Shown here: positions 61,712-64,000 of the stretch, in pieces
Layout of the letters: the number at the start of each line of letters is the position of its first letter
Numbering within the stretch: position 1 is the stretch's first letter
Origin: Solidesulfovibrio aerotolerans
Lineage (GTDB): Bacteria; Desulfobacterota; Desulfovibrionia; Desulfovibrionales; Desulfovibrionaceae
Direction: 5' to 3'
Assembly: GCF_009856865.1 (NCBI RefSeq)
Contig: NZ_WVUD01000009.1
Coordinates: 61,869 to 125,868 of the forward strand
Length of the DNA stretch: 64,000 nucleotides
Made by a program: the position numbers and the translations under genes
Notes under the pieces: generated by a model
What the model was told of the DNA's origin: nothing
Databases searched by the model: none
The model's input: only the letters and a program-made list of their open reading frames with translations

Positions 61712-63001
61712 TCACGTCCAGGAATACACTTGAATGAAGGACAATAAAAAATCAATGAAGGTGAACTTGTTGGCGTTCAAGATATCAAAGGATGTGGCCA
61801 CGAGCAGCGAAAGCGTATAGTAGATCATCTGGGCCATGATAAAAAGACTCAGCCAGAAGACGTTGGTTCGCTCCACCGCTCCCAGAAATGCCCCCAGCCC
61901 CAGACAGAACACAGGCAGAAAGTCCACGAAGGGCCGCATGCCAAAGCCGTAGCCGTAGGTCCAGTCGTGCCAGGACGCCACGACCACCCAGTTGACGAGC
62001 AGAAAGGCCATGAACGACAGGCCGATGGCACGCCGTTCCCAGACGGCGACCCCCATTCCGGCCACCGCGAAGAACAGGACCGGATTCCAGACGAACAAGC
62101 CCCGCTTCAGGCTGAAGAGCACGTTGAAAAGGTGCAAATTATCAAAATGGAACGATTCGCCACCGTAGGCATAGTAGATCCATGACCCGCAGGCGACTTT
62201 CCAGTAGAGAGCCTGCAGCCCCAGAGGGACAGCAAACAGCGCGGCCGAGGCCACGAGTATAGCTGGTCGCGTTCTGCGGAGCATCCCCGTCAGGTAGGGC
62301 AAGAATAGAATTATCGCCGTGAGATTGGATGGGCGTGTCACTGCGATGAGTCCCAGCGCGACACACGCTCCGGGCATTTGAACGTTTGTGTCCTCATGGT
62401 CCAGAAACCAGAGCAACAGGGCGAACAGGAAAAACGAATAAACGTGTGACATGGACGCCATACACGTCGCGTAGAATAGCAGGCTCGTCCCGGTGAGAAT
62501 GACCACGCAGGAAAGGGTCGCCACTGCAAAGGAACGGCGCTTCGCCAGAATCAGCCAGAGCAGGTTCATTCCCAAACAACAGTAGGCCACGGCCGAAACC
62601 ACGACCGCATACTGAAAGGGCGGGGAGAGCCCATTCACGGGCTGGCCGAGAAGGAAGGACACGAAAATCGCGACGAGAAATCCCGGCAGCAAAAGCAAAG
62701 CGGTACCCAAAGGGTACTTACTGTAATAGCCCTCTCCCGTGGGGGATACCTTTATGCCGAACTCATCCAGACGCTCCTGGGGAATGGTCTCGGCGTAGGC
62801 CCGCAGACGCGCGTCGCCGTCCAGGAGAAGGGACGGCAGGTAGGCGTAATACCCCACTCCGTCGCTTTTGATCGCTGGCCAGAAGCGGTCCTTGCTAAAA
62901 TACACGTGCGCCATGCCCACGAGTATACACAGGCAGAGCGCGTTCATGAGGGCCAGCCGGGTGAGGGTTTGCATCCGGCCGTGGGAAAGGGAAAATACCA
63001 T
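61712..63001 (-). CDS. Polytopic membrane protein, possibly GT-C glycosyltransferase-like
   Basis: A 429-residue protein with about eleven hydrophobic helices. After the first helix comes FWPAIKSDGVGYYAYLPSLL and later EGYYSKYPLGTALLLLPGF; an acidic residue after helix 1 (K-S-D-G) and aromatic-rich loops are usual in GT-C mannosyl- or arabinosyltransferase-like proteins. VALGLIAVTRPSNLTAIILF is also typical of that group. No named family is certain. The gene is less GC-rich than the rest of the window and sits among mobile-element remnants, suggesting acquisition. Confidence 0.55.
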   Translation of the reverse strand: MVFSLSHGRMQTLTRLALMNALCLCILVGMAHVYFSKDRFWPAIKSDGVGYYAYLPSLLLDGDARLRAYAETIPQERLDEFGIKVSPTGEGYYSKYPLGTALLLLPGFLVAIFVSFLLGQPVNGLSPPFQYAVVVSAVAYCCLGMNLLWLILAKRRSFAVATLSCVVILTGTSLLFYATCMASMSHVYSFFLFALLLWFLDHEDTNVQMPGACVALGLIAVTRPSNLTAIILFLPYLTGMLRRTRPAILVASAALFAVPLGLQALYWKVACGSWIYYAYGGESFHFDNLHLFNVLFSLKRGLFVWNPVLFFAVAGMGVAVWERRAIGLSFMAFLLVNWVVVASWHDWTYGYGFGMRPFVDFLPVFCLGLGAFLGAVERTNVFWLSLFIMAQMIYYTLSLLVATSFDILNANKFTFIDFLLSFIQVYSWT

Positions 63002-63048
63002 GTGGGCTCTCGAAAGCTTCGTTAATTAAGGGAATGTGATCGCCACAA

Positions 63049-63713
63049 GAGAATCGTGCACAAGTCGGTCGGGAAAGTCCACCGCCCAAGGCCGTATCGA
63101 TGGTGGGCTTCGCCTGATTGCTGCGGCCAATGTCGTGGAGAGCATCCAAAAAGATGGAGGCGAGCAAGAGCGAGCGTACTTCCTAGAATCCTGGTATTGC
63201 CGACTACGTAGTGGCCAGGCGAAAGCACAAGGATTGCATTTTGGACGATATTGATCGTTTCATCGACTGTAACACGCTTAAAATATTGCTTCGTAAGAAG
63301 CTCAAACGGGCCGTCAACGTCTTTAAAAATCCTGCGTACCCGCCCATGCCCATTTTTACTATTCTCCTGTTGCAGCGCTGGTACAACCTGACTGACGTTG
63401 ACGCAAAAGAATCTTTGTACAGCCAAATGTTGAACGCGCTTTCGAAATGCTCAAACGGGGATACGGATTCTTTCGGACGCGCTACGTGGTGACGGACAAT
63501 GTTGAATTAAAATTTCTGCTCAGTGCCATGGCCTTTAACCTGAAAAAAGCAGTCATCAGGGCGGGATGCTAAGGACTGTTGCGCCTGAAAAGCGGTGCAA
63601 GCCGTTTTCAGGCGAGAAAAAGGCACTGTGCGCGCCCAATTGATGGCGAAAAACCGTTTTTGAGCTTGAAAAAAATCCAACGCACCTGCCTAAAAAAATT
63701 GTGCAACGGTCTC
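63049..63713 (+). mobile_element. Eroded IS5-family insertion sequence
   Basis: An internally deleted transposase copy lies between weakly matching ends: GAGAATCGTGCACAA (63049-63063) and TTGTGCAACGGTCTC (63699-63713, inverse GAGACCGTTGCACAA). The end assignment is tentative. The element would be only about 665 bp, against roughly 1 kb or more for a complete IS5-type copy. Confidence 0.45.
63211..63572 (+). pseudogene. IS5-type transposase, N- and C-terminal pieces joined out of frame
   Basis: The first part reads ILDDIDRFIDCNTLKILLRK ... NPAYPPMPIFTILLLQRWYNLTD ... KESLYSQ, the N-terminal region of IS5-type transposases. From about 63423 a different frame reads NVERAFEMLKRGYGFFRTRY ... LLSAMAFNLKKAV and stops at 63572, the C-terminal end of the same protein. 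The catalytic middle is missing, so the element cannot transpose by itself. Confidence 0.75.
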
Positions 63714-63873
63714 ATTTAAGGAAGCCGTGGGCTGGTGTTCATCGATCCGTTGGCACCATTGCGAAGTCCGAGCCGTCGGGGTCAATCACTTCCGGCTCGA
63801 CAACTTGCCCCCGACAAACCCCTGCTCCAGAACACCATTGTGCTGGTTAACAGTTCTCGAAAGGCAGCCAGAG

Positions 63874-64000
63874 TGTTGATCAGCATGGAATATTGACCCC
63901 TCTTTGGATGAAATCAGCGTCCAAAGTTGACCCCCTCGGCAGCCCCCTTAGATGTCTTCGATCATCGGAGACGGGAGGGGCAGCGAGAGGAGATGCTGAT
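63874..64000 (+). mobile_element. Left end of an IS21-like element (continues past the window)
   Basis: Two 22-bp direct repeats, ATCAGCATGGAATATTGACCCC (63879-63900, quoted in part as ATCAGCAT...TTGACCCC) and ATCAGCGT...TTGACCCC (63913-63934), are the multiple terminal repeats typical of IS21 ends. They are followed by GGAGACGGGAGGGGCAGCG and AGAGGAG-ATG at 63993, the expected start of istA, of which only the first codons are visible. 63714-63873 shows no gene. Confidence 0.55.

Overview
The window is a high-GC bacterial chromosome segment that most resembles a Desulfovibrionaceae sulfate reducer of the Desulfovibrio magneticus / Solidesulfovibrio type. That placement is inferred from the gene content (a 12-gene complex I operon, an aminotransferase-hom-iPGM-like threonine block, many polysaccharide genes, ACR3 arsenic resistance, 7TMR-DISM signalling) and from the codon usage. 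It was not confirmed by a search.

Layout. 1-4.9 kb: most of dnaE (3' end outside the window), then a VOC protein, a DUF309 protein and a divergent DinB protein. 5.2-10.4 kb: a leftward envelope block with two glycosyltransferases, a sigma-54 activator with a degenerate receiver, and a polysaccharide deacetylase preceded by a structured leader or small RNA with its own terminator. 10.8-19.3 kb: more envelope and export genes (O-antigen ligase-like protein, pseudopilin-like protein, MlaF-like ATPase, NeuB-like synthase, GT2, TPR-glycosyltransferase) plus an exported acetolactate decarboxylase. 19.3-21.7 kb: an EAL-CBS-GGDEF protein whose 3' end lies in a dispersed intergenic repeat. 22.0-36.4 kb: a complete nuo operon in which nuoB, nuoC and nuoD are one gene, followed by a terminator and a convergent tRNA-Ser(GCU). 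36.7-41.8 kb: aminotransferase, homoserine dehydrogenase, an iPGM-like protein that may be a homoserine kinase, a thioesterase and an amidohydrolase. 41.9-47.6 kb: an exported HAD protein, a DUF4412-type protein, TerC, TrmN6, AMMECR1 and an alpha/beta hydrolase.

47.9-54.1 kb is a metalloid and thiol-redox island in two leftward units. Unit one is arsR-acr3-radical SAM/SPASM. Unit two is a DGC zinc-binding protein, an ArsP/DUF318-type permease, a periplasmic thioredoxin and a CcdA-like electron carrier. Each unit has a TTGACA promoter with a palindrome over the core promoter. This is the best candidate for a poorly described system.

54.4-61.0 kb holds six small exported proteins of unknown function around a 7TMR-DISM histidine kinase / LuxR-type regulator pair. 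61.0-64.0 kb is eroded accessory DNA: a gene fragment, a long palindrome, a polytopic membrane protein, an internally deleted IS5-family copy and the left end of an IS21-like element that runs off the window.
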